In this document: positions 63,506 to 64,000 of the stretch, one piece after another
Layout of the letters: each line of letters begins with the position of its first letter
Position numbering within the stretch: position 1 is the first letter of the stretch
NCBI RefSeq assembly: GCF_004310285.1
Contig: NZ_SISF01000020.1
Coordinates: 1 to 64,000 of the forward strand
Direction of reading: 5' to 3'
DNA: 64,000 nucleotides
Source: Agrobacterium cavarae
Lineage (GTDB): Bacteria; Pseudomonadota; Alphaproteobacteria; Rhizobiales; Rhizobiaceae
Program-made: the position numbers and the translations under genes
Notes under the pieces: generated by a model
Told to the model about the DNA's origin: nothing
What the model saw: only the letters and a program-made list of their open reading frames with translations
The model's database searches: none

Positions 63506-64000
63506 ATGGGACTGACCATAGAGAAGCTAAATCTGCACTACGGCAGCAGCCATGCGCTGAAAAATATTTCATTTCAGACCGCAACAAAGGGCTGCACCGC
63601 TGTCATGGGACGCAATGGCGCCGGTAAAACGACGCTCCTGCGTTGCCTGATGGGAGTTCTCCCAGCGACCTCGGGCAAAATTTCCTGGAACGATCAAGAT
63701 GTTGCGATCTTGCCGCCATTTCGTCGCGTAAGAGAAGGATTCGGATACGTCCCCCAGGGGCGCGAGATTTTCGCAAATCTCACGGTCGGACAAAATCTCG
63801 AAATCGCGGCGGCGGCGGCGAAGGTCGAAGAACCCGAGGAGGTAATCGCGGAGGCCGTCGCGCTCTTCCCTGTCATCGGAGAGATGTGGAAGCGCCGAGG
63901 CGGGGATCTTTCCGGGGGGCAACAGCAGCAGTTGAGTATAGCACGCGCGCTTGTAACGCGGCCCGAGTTGCTGATCCTCGATGAGCCAACCGAGGGTGTT
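63506..64000 (+). CDS. ABC transporter ATP-binding protein UrtE-like (runs off right edge)
   Basis: LivF/UrtE-type ATPase, first 165 residues present. Walker A GRNGAGKTT, Q-loop YVPQGREIFANLTV, signature LSGGQQQQLSIARAL, Walker B LLILDEPTEGV at the edge. ATG 63506 was chosen because GGGG stands eight bases upstream; ATG 63500, which would overlap the previous stop, is in the same frame. Confidence 0.93.
   Translation, partial: MGLTIEKLNLHYGSSHALKNISFQTATKGCTAVMGRNGAGKTTLLRCLMGVLPATSGKISWNDQDVAILPPFRRVREGFGYVPQGREIFANLTVGQNLEIAAAAAKVEEPEEVIAEAVALFPVIGEMWKRRGGDLSGGQQQQLSIARALVTRPELLILDEPTEGV

Overview
The window looks like a replicon segment, probably a megaplasmid or second chromosome, of a Rhizobium/Agrobacterium-type alphaproteobacterium. 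Supporting signs are paired Ku genes beside a LigD polymerase domain, an imuA-imuB-dnaE2 mutasome under a GAAC-N7-GAAC LexA box, several EcfG-type promoters (GGAAC-N16/17-CGTT), DUF6894 and GCG_CRPN small proteins, and rhizobial ABC uptake operons. No rRNA, tRNA, CRISPR array or replication origin was seen.

Layout. 0-15.6 kb is a genome-maintenance and stress block: LigD C-terminal part, two Ku genes, exonuclease III, a stress-type SDR, a SRAP/YedK operon behind a LexA box, small secreted proteins, a secreted nuclease and the imuA-imuB-dnaE2 operon. 15.6-21.3 kb holds ordinary accessory genes (NmrA protein, LysR, AraC, SDR, hydrolase) mixed with decayed remnants. 21.5-24.7 kb is a tnpA-only Tn3-family element that cuts off an HU-type gene.

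25.3-43.3 kb is the highlight, a 16-gene biosynthetic cluster with no regulator. Its 11-gene leftward operon encodes a complete 2-aminoethylphosphonate route (PEP mutase fused to a nucleotidyltransferase, phosphonopyruvate decarboxylase, PhnW-type transaminase), a PhyH-type oxygenase and a PntC-like nucleotidyltransferase. The same operon encodes a 3,5-dihydroxyphenylglycine (Dpg) route (DpgA type III PKS, DpgB, DpgC, HpgT-like aminotransferase), an arginine amidinotransferase and a methyltransferase. A second leftward group encodes a P450, a PGM1-like ATP-grasp ligase, an O-methyltransferase-like protein and a MaoC-like protein; an MFS exporter lies between the two. Dpg + amidinotransferase + ATP-grasp is the logic of the Streptomyces guanidino-arylglycine peptides pheganomycin and resorcinomycin. 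Here it sits in one operon with aminophosphonate biosynthesis and without a visible precursor peptide, so I infer an undescribed product in which a guanidino-dihydroxyphenylglycine unit is amide-linked to an aminophosphonate. The product is inference; the gene content is well supported.

43.3-49.3 kb is largely decayed DNA (IS66 tnpA/tnpC, GyrI-like and LysR remnants) around one intact chemoreceptor. 49.4-56.8 kb holds a cyclase-family hydrolase, an XRE-cupin regulator with four copies of a putative operator, and an SDR-RbsA/RbsC/RbsB-like ABC operon followed by an isoflavone-reductase-like gene. 57.3-64 kb holds a ROK repressor divergent from a urea/amide-type ABC operon (urtABCDE-like), whose last gene runs off the end.
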